Positions 34,598-44,902 of a stretch of DNA of 64,000 bases are shown piece by piece. The number at the start of each line of letters is the position of its first letter. Positions within the stretch are counted from its first letter, which is position 1. The translations under genes were made by a program, and so were the position numbers. This DNA comes from Zygnema cylindricum (taxonomy: Eukaryota; Streptophyta; Zygnematophyceae; Zygnematales; Zygnemataceae), in NCBI GenBank assembly GCA_037447655.1, contig JBBHKE010003473.1, positions 1 through 64,000 of the forward strand. The letters run 5' to 3'. The notes below the pieces were generated by a model, which saw nothing but the letters and a program-made list of their open reading frames with translations, had not been told where the DNA came from and did not search any database.

Positions 34598-35400
34598 TAC
34601 TTTAATTTCACCGAACAGTGTCAGTTTTCACAAATTTTCAGCAGAAATTCACTTCTGGCCCTCATTTTGACACAGACAAAATTCTTTTTGTTACAACATT
34701 TCCAAGGAATACTGAAAATTCCTTTGCTTTCCTCATTGTTTACGACCCAATTTTTTTAAAAAAGATGGACTAGGTAGGACCGATTGCAAAGAGAGAAGGT
34801 AGTCGGATGAGGGAGAGGAGGGAGAGGAGGGAGAGGAGAGAGAGGAGGAAGAGGAGGGAGGGGAGGAGGAAGCAGAGGGGGAAAAAAATAGAGAAGAGGA
34901 AGGAGATGAAGCTTTGCCATGTCCAACAAAGACACATCCTAATTCTCACTTCCTTCGGAAAAGGGTAACGGGGAGTCCGTCGTTTCTATGTTTTTTAGTT
35001 ATTTGAAAGACCCACAGGAGAGGGAAAAGCTGACAGCAGGAAAGTAGAAAAAAAGAGTCGCTCATAGTAAATAAAAGCATAACTCAGGCCGATATAAAAG
35101 AATCTCACAAGAGGGCAAAAAAGCCTCACGGAAGATATAAAAATTACTCTTACATGCAAGTATGTTTTAAACAACAATTATAATTATGAAAAAAACAGTT
35201 TCTTGGGGGGAAAGACTTGATAAATATATCCATTTCTTAATGATGGGATCGACACTTAGTTCGAATGCGCACAAAATCGACAAATTTACTCAATAGGATA
35301 TGTAATTAAACTTATTTCAAACATCAACCAGCTCACATTACAGACATTTAATACGCGCTATGACAAGGTAGAGACAAGATCCGTACTCATAGAAATACAT
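34240..35400. repeat. Segmental duplication flanking membrane-protein copy 1
   Basis: 34240-35200 is colinear with 43850-44850, which leads directly into copy 3. 34800-35400 is repeated in inverse orientation at 40330-40870, beyond copy 2. Shared landmarks: GACATTGGAC/GTCCAACAAAG beside ACATCCTAATTCTCACTTC, GACCCACAGGAGA, TGTTTTAAACAACAATTAT and GACAAGGTAGAGACAAGATC. A GA-rich stretch lies at 34800-34880. Confidence 0.8.
34532..34594. repeat. (TA)n microsatellite
   Basis: About 31 uninterrupted TA dinucleotides. Confidence 0.95.
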
Positions 35401-35632
35401 TCACGTAAATTATCTTACATTGCTCACACATTGATTCCCAATTGATGAACTTAATTCTCTCACAAGCTGGCTTTTTAACTTAGCCGCCAGATTGAATCTC
35501 GAAAGTTAATTCTAGAGACGTCACATTAAACTTACAAATTTACGAACGACGCAAACTGAAACTACTCAAAACGAAAAAACTAAAATTACTGTACGGGAAA
35601 TGTTACTAGCAGGAGACGAAATTACAGACTAA

Positions 35633-36400
35633 GGGTCAAGTTCCATCAGTCGTTTCTGTAATAGTACGGCTAACTCTACGGGCCATGTAAATTGAGTCGA
35701 TGTTCCATCACGTAGAGTCTGTAATCCACGTGTTCTACATTGAGGGGCACCACGTGGGTTTTGACCGGATATATAAAATCTTTTAAAAATCTTTACACCG
35801 ACAAATTTTACTTCAAATCTTCACTTTCGTACCATGTACCTGCGTAACAAGTCATAAAACGACAGAATCTTTGTACTTTCTGCAAACGCCAGTCTTTTAC
35901 GCCACCTCATTTTTTGGATTCCTGTTTTCGAACATGACGAAAATTCTTTGCTGGAAATAGTGTGACGAAAGAAATTGCGCGACGAAGGACCGTTTCGAGC
36001 TTAATTTTTTATTTTTCAGTTGCATTTTGAAAAGTACATACCATGTACAAATTTCGACAAATTTCGTTGGTTTTACATCGTGACAAGTAGCTTTTTCGTC
36101 CAGCATGTCACTATTAATTATTTTCTGTATCTGCCAGCCCACCTCTTACAGGTACGTTGGCAGCTACCCACCTCTTACAGGTACGTCGGCAGCTACAGAG
36201 AAAAACAGAGAAAAATGAAGAGAACGCTTCGCGGATGAACATCCCACGGTCAGTATTACCTCCTAGACCTTCAGAGAGTATTGGCAAGATTCTATGTAAT
36301 GTATGTTTTCGTATAAAAACAAAATAAGCGGTACGTTCTGGTGTGGATAGTCGCGGATTTCTGTAAACTACCCCAGTTTTCGTCTGATGGAACTTGGCCC
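35633..36400. mobile_element. Harbinger-like MITE with AGTTCCATCAG ends
   Basis: The left GGGTCAAGTTCCATCAGTCG pairs inversely with the right CGTCTGATGGAACTTGGCCC; TAA is on both sides (35630-35632 and 36401-36403). A ~31-bp tandem duplication (CCACCTCTTACAGGTACGT) lies at 36140-36195. It sits in the left flank of copy 1, which explains why that flank is longer than the flank of copy 3. Confidence 0.85.
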
Positions 36401-36483
36401 TAAAACTCCTGTATGAAAACTGGAACAAAACAAACCGCACCGTGCACACGAAACGGACGAACAAAAAAGGACAACCAACTAAA

Positions 36484-36660
36484 AGTACAAATGAAACAAA
36501 GTACAAATGAAGCTAAAATTACAAATGAAACTAAAAAGTACAAATGACACTAAAAAGTACAAGTGAAACTAAAACTACAAATGAAACTAAAAGTACAAAT
36601 GAAACTAAAAAGTACAAATGAAACTAAAATTACAAATGAAACTAAACGAAACGAAATGCG
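36484..36660. repeat. 16-18-bp tandem repeat, AC-AAATGAAACTAAAA type
   Basis: About ten imperfect units of (GT)ACAAATGAAACTAAAA. A similar CGAAACGAAA-rich stretch occurs at 41510-41700. It is simple-sequence in nature; the ORF across it is an artefact. Confidence 0.8.
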
Positions 36661-36814
36661 CGAGATGACGCACGACAAAATTAAACCACACTATATACGA
36701 ATCAACATTGCAACATTGAAATTGACATTGACATCAATACCCACATTGCAATCCTACCCATTAATGTATTTCAACTGTCTATTTTACATAGAATAACAAT
36801 TAACACATGAATAG

Positions 36815-37689
36815 TCATGCTATTCTATGTAGATTTAAAACTAGTGCATAAATAGAAACGCTAGTAACGCCCAAAACAATACCTGATATATATTGAAAAC
36901 ATGAAAAGAATTGAGGAATCGAATTAAGAGCTCTCATTTTAAAATAATTGCTTCCTATCTGAAACATTTTTGAAAATAGAAAAGGTGCCAAATACACTAA
37001 AATAACCAAAGCTACAAATAGGGACCTATAGAGAAGTAGGAGATTCCGATGCCCTATATTTAGTATCATCTTTCTATTAGTCGTCAAAGTCAAGAAACTT
37101 TTCTCTTCTCCTTCTCCGGCGATTTTGTTTCTTCTCTTCCTTTCTATAGCCAATATTGATCCAATGAGAAAAAGAGGAGTTGGTAGAGTAAATAAAATAG
37201 GGGAAATTAGGACAACAGATACAATTGCCATTTGTACGTTGACAAATAGATTGATAAGTAATCTCATGACATTATAAATCAATATTTTTAAAAATGCCAA
37301 TTTAGTAAAATCCGCGAGAAGGTAAAGACCTCCAATAATGGTCATTAACGCAAGAGAAAAAATTGGGACTTTGGTAATGATCTTGAAAAAAACGTTTTCC
37401 ATTTCTATGTTTCGCCGAAGCCATCGTTTTCCTGGAATTCCTCATTTTTGTCGGTTTCCCGCCCTTCGCTTCCTCGCGATCCCGCCTGCTGACGTACGTG
37501 ATGACTCGAATGTGCCAGCTGGAAGGAGCTTAAGCTGGTGTACGGGTTCCCTCTAAGCGCGCAGCGGTTTGAGGGCAGGTGACGTGACGAAAGGAAAGAG
37601 AGGCGGTGATGACGTGTCAGCGAAGGGGAAGAAGGGGAGAGGAGAGCAAAAAAAGTAGCATGATGGTGGGAGAGGAGCATGGTTGCCAT
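36815..37689 (-). pseudogene. Membrane-protein family copy 1, frame-broken
   Basis: The N-terminal 94 codons (from ATG at 37689, MATMLLSHHHATFFALL) match copies 2-5. After ...GFGET the copy-3 codon GAG is TAG, and one A is missing a few bases later. The body therefore continues in another frame from 37402 (MENVFFKIITKVPIF...) for 195 residues to the stop at 36815. The body holds four hydrophobic segments and the block TTNRKMILNIGHRNLLLLYR, shared exactly with copy 3. The intact body could still be translated from its own ATG without the transit-like part, but the simplest reading is a recent pseudogene. It is the minus-strand partner of copy 2. Confidence 0.8.
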
Positions 37690-38476
37690 GAGAAAGAGGA
37701 CTTAAAAGAACGAAAAGGGAGAGGGAGAAGGAGAAAAAAAGAGAGAGAGGAATAATTGCAGGTTTGAAATGGACAGGACTCATCATTCGGTCAGCCGTGT
37801 CCACATTATAATGTTATATTCCTTTGTGTTTCGTTTATTTCGTTTCGACCTTTATGTGTGATTGTTGTACGGATGTACTTAGTTTGTAATTTCCGTACGT
37901 TTTGGAGATTGACGCGACGTGGTGTACGGAACGTACTTCGAAGGTTTCAACTTCAAAGAAAAGCCCTTATGAGACCTTAAAAAAGAAAAGCCTCGTTCAA
38001 ATACTTTTTTGGCGGACAGAAATTACTCAAATTCGGCCGAATAGCCTCGTTCAGTTTCTTTTTTGGCGGAAATAAATCAACCTAAAAAGCCTTTCAAATT
38101 TTTTTTGGCGGAAAAACCTAAAAAAGCCTCGTTCGGATATTTTTTTTGGCGGAAATAAATTGACCTTCGGCGTCCTCGAATGTAACGACCCTGTCCAGCC
38201 TGTCACGTCACGTCCGTAACTTTTTTATTTTGGCGGAAACAAATCAACCTAAAAAGCCGCGTTCGGATATTTTTTTGGCGGAAATAAATTGACCTTCGGC
38301 GTCCTCGAACACAATTCGACCCGGTCCCAGTCTGTCACGTCACGTCCGAAACTACGAATCAGTGTAGCTCCACGTGGCAGTTGTTGCTCCAATCAAAAGT
38401 CTAATGTGCAATCACTATTTACGATGTATACACTGGATAGGACCTTTATTTCTCTCTCTCCCTCTTTCTCATACGC
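37690..38476. promoter_or_regulatory. Shared divergent promoter of copies 1 and 2 with six E2F-like sites
   Basis: This is the 787 bp between the two start codons. TTTGGCGG, usually followed by AAA, occurs at 38008, 38062, 38104, 38145, 38229 and 38274 within 45-60-bp repeats (AAAAGCCTCGTTC, GGCGGAAATAAAT, CCTTCGGCGTCCTCGAA). It fits the plant E2F consensus WTTSSCSS. CACGTCACGTCCGAAACT ends two of the repeat groups. Both leaders are pyrimidine-rich on their coding strand, and both carry a block close to ATGGACAGGAC just upstream. The same parts occur at 45.9-46.2 and 48.7-48.98 kb. Function is inferred. Confidence 0.55.
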
Positions 38477-39376
38477 ATGGCGGCCGGGCTCCTCTCCCAC
38501 CACTATGCCCCTTTCCTCGGTCTTCTCTCTCCTTCCCCCTCTTCTCCCACACGCCATGGCCGCCTCTCCGTACACTCGTCACGTCCTCTCCCCCCAGGCC
38601 ACGGCTCTTTTAGAAAGAATCCGTACACCTGCCCCACACGGTACCAGAAAGTACAGCCACGCCATTGCTTACCTCAGCAGGCAGAAATGGGAGGAGAGGG
38701 ACAGGAAATTGACAAAATTGATGACGTCAAGGAACCGGAATTCAGCAAAGATTTGGAGAGGAGATGTCTCAAAATTGTCTCCTTCATATATTTCTTTTTC
38801 ATTTTCATAATTACCTTTTCTGAAACAACTCATAGCATTTTACGCACATTATTTCCGATGGAGCTTTTCATTTATTCGCGTCAAATCGCCGATGTTTATG
38901 TAAAATTTCAGATGGCAGTTGTCCTTTTTATTATGTTAGCGGCTCCGATATTTATCGTACAAAGTCCCTTTCTTCTTTATTGTAAAACGATAAAAAAATC
39001 TGCCTCATCGATTGAAATCAATGGCCAAGAAAGGAGCAATAGAGGGGAAAAATGGAATTTCACACAGATATATGAAAAATGGTTTGGAGGAAAAGCTGTG
39101 TTTGGTTGGTATAGGGTTTTATTTTTTAGCCTAACAGCAATCTCATATTTGACTACCACCGCATTTTTGAGTTCAGGTCTCTACATAGTCGTGGGAAAAG
39201 AAGAAGTGTTTGGTGCTCTAATGTATTCTTTGGAGGAAATTTCTATAGTTGGAGTATTCTTTTCCAAGAGTTATTTACGTATGATGATTCCAGGGTTCCT
39301 TTTGGCCTTACCGATGTTAGTGTGGTTGGATAAACAGATCCAAATGCTTAGAAATGAGAGAAATCAAAAGAAGTAG
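38477..39376 (+). CDS. Membrane-protein family copy 2, intact, putative plastid protein
   Basis: Single exon, 299 residues; I recognise no family. Residues 1-69 are rich in Ser, Pro, His and Arg with no acidic residue (MAAGLLSHHYAPFLGLLSPS...), as in a plastid transit peptide. A charged linker (70-97) follows. Then come four hydrophobic segments at about 99-115, 144-168, 213-240 and 256-284, and a basic tail ending NERNQKK. A charged loop (169-200) separates segments 2 and 3. The ATG was chosen because MAAGL.SHHYAPFLGLL is conserved in copy 4 and because it follows a CT-rich leader. It is head-to-head with copy 1. The open frame and near-intact copy 4 suggest a working gene. A four-helix plastid envelope or thylakoid protein is an inference; the transit reading is from composition only. 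Confidence 0.7.
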   Translation: MAAGLLSHHYAPFLGLLSPSPSSPTRHGRLSVHSSRPLPPGHGSFRKNPYTCPTRYQKVQPRHCLPQQAEMGGEGQEIDKIDDVKEPEFSKDLERRCLKIVSFIYFFFIFIITFSETTHSILRTLFPMELFIYSRQIADVYVKFQMAVVLFIMLAAPIFIVQSPFLLYCKTIKKSASSIEINGQERSNRGEKWNFTQIYEKWFGGKAVFGWYRVLFFSLTAISYLTTTAFLSSGLYIVVGKEEVFGALMYSLEEISIVGVFFSKSYLRMMIPGFLLALPMLVWLDKQIQMLRNERNQKK

Positions 39377-40329
39377 TCTACAGAAAAAACCTGTGTTTGG
39401 ACACAATTTGGAATAAATAACTCCAATGAATTTGAGTGTACTTACATTGTTCTACTAAACCGAGAGTATGTTAAAATGAATGACCCATTGTTTATTTTTC
39501 CACGCCCGACGCAAGTATCGTAAATAGTGACGGCATTCAAAAATTCACACCTGTTCCGGACTAAGTTTATAATGCGAATATGTTGCAATTGGTTGTTATC
39601 TAGATATTTTGACTTAAATCTAAATAGAGTTATTACAATTGTAAGAATTTTAGCAATATCAGGTCACTGTTTTGTGTTTCTACTTACTCGTTAGTGTAAG
39701 CGCAGGAACTGACCCCATTTAGATATCCTAGAAGGCTTGCAAAGATCTAAATACAATGCCCAATATTAAAGCGTCAGAAATCAGAAAGAGCACTGTGCCA
39801 TGAAAATCCCTACAACATTTTCGAACCGAAATGTAGCTGAAAGTGTGTATTTTGAGAAACTTATGAAAAAATGACTGTCATGGGAAGGAGGGAGGGAGGG
39901 AGGGAGGGAGGGAGGGAGGGAGAGAGGGAGAGAGGGAGAGAGGGAGAGAGGGAGAGAGAGAGAGAAGAGAGGAAAAAAATAGCGTGTATTGGCGCAAAAA
40001 AATTCAAAGATGTGTGACACGTTCGACAACGTTTTCCTATTCGTCGCTCAACTGTTACTTTAATAAAACCGACTCGCGAGTTGATTTCAGTTTGGGGATG
40101 AGCTCGCATGACGTGGCTGTGGGTCGTTAAGAAAGTAATGCCAAATGCAGTACCTCCGAAAGTTTGAAGGTGACAAATTCTTCTTTGGTTTTCACACGTT
40201 TTTCGTACGACGGAAGATTTTGTCGTTGCAGGTCCCATTTTGTGGGAACACATCAAGAAAAAAACTCTTACTTTAACATATGGGCACATAAATTTAGATT
40301 AATCAATTAGGAATCAATGTAAACGAATT
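39377..40329. other. 3' flank of copy 2 with a GGGA repeat and a MITE right half
   Basis: 39400-39560 matches 50130-50310 downstream of copy 4. 39886-39964 is a (GGGA)n/(GA)n microsatellite. 39970-40287 resembles the right half of the copy-A MITE (ACTCGCGAGT palindrome, TTTGGGGATGAGC) and ends ATATGGGCACA|TAA; its left half is missing. No gene. Confidence 0.55.
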
Positions 40330-40870
40330 TACATGAGTGTATTTTTATTAGTATGGATCTTGTCTCTACCTTGTCATAGCTCTTATTAAATGTTTGTAAT
40401 GTGAGCTGGTTGATGTTTGATTCAAGTTTAATAACATTTCCTATTGAGAAATTTGTCAATTTTTGTGCACATTCCGATTGAGTGTCGATCCTATCATTAA
40501 TAAATGTATGTATTCATCAAATCTTTCCCCCCAAAAAATTGTTTGCTTCACAATTATAATTGTTGTTTTAAACATACGTACATCTATGAGCATTTTTGAT
40601 ATCTCTTGTGAGGCTTTGTTTGCCTCTCTTGTGAGGATTTTTTTCCTCTCTTGTGAGGATTTTTTTTCTCTCTTGAGAGACTCTTTTATATCGGTCTGCG
40701 CCTTAAAGCTCTTTTTTTTATCTACTTTCCCGTTGTTAGCTTTTCCTTCTCCTGTGGGTTTTCAAAACGGTAGGCTCCCAGCTACCATTTTCTGAACGAA
40801 GTGAAAATTAGGATGTGTTTTTGTTGGACATTTCCACTTCTCCATTTTCTCCCCCCTCTTCTTCCTCATC
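40330..40870. repeat. Inverted arm of the segmental duplication
   Basis: This is the inverse of 34800-35400: GATCTTGTCTCTACCTTGTC, ATAATTGTTGTTTTAAACAT, CTCCTGTGGGTTTTC and AATTAGGATGTGT...TTGTTGGAC. CTCTTGTGAGGATTTTT is locally tandem at 40605-40680. Confidence 0.8.
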
Positions 40871-41190
40871 CCCTCCTTCCTCTTCCTCCTCGCCCCCTCT
40901 CCCTCCTCATCTTCCTCGCCCTCCTCTTTGTCCTCTCCCTTATCCGGCTCCCGACTCTCTTTGCGGTCGGTCCTCCTCCTCTTCCCCCTCTCCTTGCTCC
41001 TCCCCCTACCCCTCCCCCTCCCCCTCTCCCTCTCCCTCCCTCTCCCTCCCTCTCCCTCCCCCTCCCCCCCCTACCCATCCTCTCCTCCCTCTCCCTCTCC
41101 CTCTCCCTCTCCCTCACCCTCACCCTCTCCTCTCCCTCTCCCACTCCCTCTCCCTGTGCTCTTGCCCCACCCCCTCCCCCTCGCCTTTGG
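40850..41190. repeat. CT-rich low-complexity tract
   Basis: CTCCCT/CCCTCT simple sequence. All long overlapping ORFs here are Pro/Ser/Leu-rich artefacts. It directly precedes the candidate exon at 41224. Confidence 0.85.
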
Positions 41191-41223
41191 TATCGGAGCC
41201 GGTTACCGGCAACGCTTGCGGGT

Positions 41224-41506
41224 ATGGCGGAGAAAGGGAAATCCCCGGCGGAACCTAGTGGAGGAGGTAGTGGGGGAGGAATTACAGGGACACAATATGA
41301 TGAGTATGACGAATGGGGGGAGAAAAATGTGAAGATGGACGAGGGAATGTTTGAACGCTTTCAAGATTTTCTCAAAACACAAGGAGATGATGGAGATGGA
41401 GGTGTAAGTGGAGACTCACACAACTCAAAGAAAAAAAAGAAAAAGAAGGGGAAATCTAAACTTTATGAGGAAGAGGAGGACAGCGAAGATGATGAAACTA
41501 CTAGAT
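41224..41506 (+). CDS. Candidate first exon of an unrecognised acidic/basic protein
   Basis: MAEKGKSPAEPSGGGSGGG, then YDEYDEWGEKNVKMDEGMFE, RFQDFLKTQ, a (K)7 tract and LYEEEEDSEDD, ending near a GT donor (GAT|GTACGT at 41507). The composition differs from the flanking simple repeats, and the middle 35 residues are not low-complexity, which argues for real coding. I do not recognise it. It could be the N-terminus of a retroelement gag or a gene fragment left at the edge of the segmental duplication. No downstream exon was found. Confidence 0.35.
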
Positions 41507-41985
41507 GTACGTCGCGCGAAACGAAACTTCTCGACGTAAGGTACTAGAAATCAAACGAAACAAAATAAATCAAATCATATCTAATCGTGTACACGTGAAA
41601 AGTACACGCACGAAATGTTATATCAAACTATACGAAACAAAACCCAAAGTACGCAAACCGACGCACGGTCAAATCTATATCCACACTAACTACGAACCAA
41701 CGTAACTTAAACGTAGATTCAAAAATTGTACGTCCTAACAGTGCTAGTTCTATGCATGAACATCTTCTAACTCATGATAGGGCTTATGATTGTTGGACCG
41801 CTTTGCAAAATGCATGAATTTCCGAACGGAACACAATTTATTACATTTTCGAGTGCATATGCTTACAACCAAACTCACAAAAAATTGCATCGGATAACGA
41901 CTGTGTAGCTGTCATGAACCCAGGATCGTTGTCATGAATCCAGGATCAAATGCAGGATAGTAGCCTATAGTGTGTGTAGTGCTAC
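41507..41985. other. CGAAAC-rich and unassigned sequence
   Basis: 41510-41700 is rich in ACGAAAC/ACACGAA words; the rest is unassigned. The pair ATGAACCCAGGATCGTTGTC / ATGAATCCAGGATCAAATGC is a short direct repeat at 41922-41955. Confidence 0.45.
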
Positions 41986-42525
41986 ACCCTCCCTCTATCT
42001 CCATCCTGCTCTAGCTACCAAGGGCACCCATGGCTTCCCTTCTCTCCTGTACACTAACATGTGATCTCCCCTGTGATCTCCCCTAGAATCAGATCTCCCC
42101 TAGAATCAAATCTCCCTTAGAATCAAATCTCCCCTAGAATCAGATCTCCCTTAAAATAAAAAATAGGAGAGGAATTATCCTTTTTCTAAATTCAATAGTC
42201 GTTAGTTTAGTAGATAGGGGTTGTGAGTAGGGCTTTAGGACTTAAGAAGTTTTTGAGTCCCTCTCTCCCAAAGAGGTTTTGTATATAAGGGCTGACTTTC
42301 AGCAGCCATAACTAACTGCAAATCAAACACTTCTTTTTGCGTTTGGCTCTAGAGAGCCTTCTCTTCAAAGAGGTGACTTTGGTTGTGTGATATTTCTGCC
42401 TAGGTGGCAGCTATTAACGGGGAAAGTAAACGGGGGAAACATTATCTAAGAGGGTTTTAGAGTTATGTATTATGTGGAGTTAATGGACCCTACTAAATTC
42501 CGTTATCGTCCTGTTTATTTCCTAA
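41986..42525 (+). repeat. Probable solo or fragmentary copia LTR related to the 14.5-kb element
   Basis: The order GTTTAGTAGATAGGGGTTGTGAGTAGG, CTTTTTGCGTTTGGCTC, GGTGGCAGCTATTAACGGGGAAAGTAAA and TGTGGAGTTAATGGACCC (all split over 42205-42492) parallels the minus strand of the full element's LTR. A TATATAAGGGC promoter-like string is at 42283. 42060-42150 is a ~20-bp tandem repeat, (A)GATCTCCCCTAGAATCA, five copies. Outer borders are uncertain and no internal region follows. A fragment of the same LTR type (GTAGATAGGGGTTGTGAGTA) also occurs at 9461. Confidence 0.6.
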
Positions 42526-43849
42526 AACTTTGAGATAGAAGTGGTAGTTTGAGAGGGAGAGGGAGAGGAGAGTATCCCCAAACAGTCTCATTCCTCGAGG
42601 GTTGCCTCGTCCCTGCGATAATTCATTCCCTCGAACTTCTCCAGGTGGAGCTTCCATTCCCTCGAACTTCTCCAGGTGGAGCTTTGGCCCCGCTGTTGGT
42701 TTTATGCGATCTCGACCGATATTTTGTACCGAAAAATACGGAAATCAGAGCGGCGATATCGTACGGACGGACGGATCGAGCTGTACGGAATTAAAGGACG
42801 ATTCCATGACATTCATTACGCATTGAAGAACTGACATATTTTGGGGCGCGGCCACCGACGGCTGACATTGTACATTTTGGTGTCCACGCATTGGACCACA
42901 TAGTGCACACATTCATCATTGAATAGGAGTGCACATGCATAAGTAGAGAGCACAGCATAGGGAGAGTTTATCTATCTTACATCACATTGTAGCAATTTGT
43001 TAAGACAATGGTGTTAACTTAGCAAGCACATTGTGGAGAGATCACAGATTAGACACTCAGTCATAGGAGGATAATCCAGCTTTATTATAGAGAAATGTCC
43101 CTGAGACAATTGTAATTTCTACCTTTATAACTCTACTCAAAAGTTGTTCAAACCTGCCTGCTCTATTGTCTAAATCTATATTTCTCCTAACTCTACACTC
43201 TTGTGAGCCACACAGTAGCACCCGTTCCAGTGTATACCCTAGATATGTCTACTCTAACTCTAGGCCAAGGGCTAGAGTGGTCGTCTAAGGTCAACACCCG
43301 CAACCTGAAATCCAAGTTTTGGCCATTTCGGAAATTGAGAGATTCTCAAGGCAACGCACGTCCGTACAGATCCAAGTAACACATAACACCAGCCTTAGAT
43401 AGTCACGGAGGTAAAAATTGCAAATATAGAGGAGGGGGTAGAGGGAATGGCAGACAAATGTGTAGACAGATTCATTTCCAGTTAAGATTCCCATTATAGG
43501 AATGAATTATAAAATCGGACAATTGTCCTGAACAATAAAGTTGATTTTACTTTCCTGTCTGAATGCTCTAAGGTGTGAATGATAAACTTGCTATCTGCAT
43601 TTTGCTCTATTTATGTAAATGCATATAAAGCTAACTAAGTGGCGGTCAAATGGCCAAATGCCATTTGTACTAACCCACCTCTAAGAATCTTAACATGGGG
43701 AACGTGCACACGTCTAATCTACAATAGAACTAATATTCTCCCGGAAATCGCGGGTAGTTTCGCCTTGATACGATTCCATGAAATAGCCGAGATCATAAGA
43801 ATTGTTGAACCGGAAGAATGGCACAAAATCAGCAGCTTCCTCAACATAG
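42526..43849. other. Intergenic, probable retroelement debris
   Basis: A ~32-bp unit (TCCCTCGAACTTCTCCAGG) is duplicated at 42627-42690. 42880-43290 has LTR-like features (AAGCTTTATTATAG-type and TCTACTCTAACTCTAGG strings) without a second copy in the window. No coding match. Confidence 0.4.
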
Positions 43850-44902
43850 ATCCAAAAATACCTATCCAAAGTCTTTTCTTGTTTCAATATTACCCGAGAA
43901 ACATGAGATATGCATCTAACCAGAATTTGCTTTATTTTGTATAAACTTACATTACCAGGTACATGGAAAAAATTGGAAGATTATATTTACATATTTTAAA
44001 AATTCCAAAAAATAACTGACGTAAATGTTTGCCACGGAATCAGCCGATGGCATATCAGCTTGAGGGGTCACTGATTTTCTCCCCCGATTGAAAATCAATA
44101 TTAGTGATTTAAATTTCCACATTTTATCATTTACTTATTTTTCACTCATACTTTCTTATTTTTGTTTTTTTTTTTTTCTTCTTTACTTTAACAACAATGA
44201 ACAGTGTAGGTCTTCATAAAATTTCAGCGAAAAGTCACTTCTGCCCCTCTTTTCACACAGACAAAAATTCCTGTTAGATACAACGTTTCAAGAAACATTG
44301 TAAATTCAATACCCGCCTATTTCAGAAAAGACGGACTAGATACGATCGGTAGCAAAGAGAAGAGGGAGTCGGATGAGGGAGAGGAGGGCGATGGGGAGAG
44401 GAGCAAGAGGAGGAAGCGGAGGACGGAAGGAGGAAGAAGAGGGGGAAGAGGAAAGAAAAGAGCAAGGAGATGAATTTTGGCCAATGTCCATCGAACATAC
44501 ATCCTAATTCTCACTTCTTTTAGAAAAGTGTATCTGAGAGCCTTCCGTTGCTATGAAAGTTTAGTCATTTAAAAGACCCACAGGAGATAGAAAAGCTCAG
44601 AAGAAGAGAGGTTAAAAACACTAGAATTACTCACAGGAAAATCAATGCATAACTCATAGCAAATATAAAAGAGTCTCACCAGAGAGGAGAAAAAAAAACC
44701 TTATTGGAGAGGTAAAAGCAACCTCACAAGAGAGATAAAAGCATAACTAATAAGAAGATGAAAATTCTGTCACAATAGAGGCAGCAAAGCCTTACGAAAG
44801 ATATTAACAAAAACTCATAGCTGTAAGTATGCTTTAAACAACAATCAAAATAGCTAAACAACAGTTTTTCCAGCGGAAAGAATTGATGATTATATCCATT
44901 TG
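43850..44902. repeat. Segmental duplication flanking copy 3
   Basis: Direct copy of 34240-35210 (TCTTTTCTTGTTTCAATATT, GAGATATGCAT, CACGGAATCA, GGGGTCACT, ACATCCTAATTCTCACTTC). It ends at the 3' side of copy 3. GA-rich at 44380-44470. Confidence 0.8.

Noticed and set aside
40801-41547. 248-codon Pro/Leu-rich protein
   Set aside because: The first ~140 codons translate a CT microsatellite. Only the part from 41224 is kept as a weak exon candidate.
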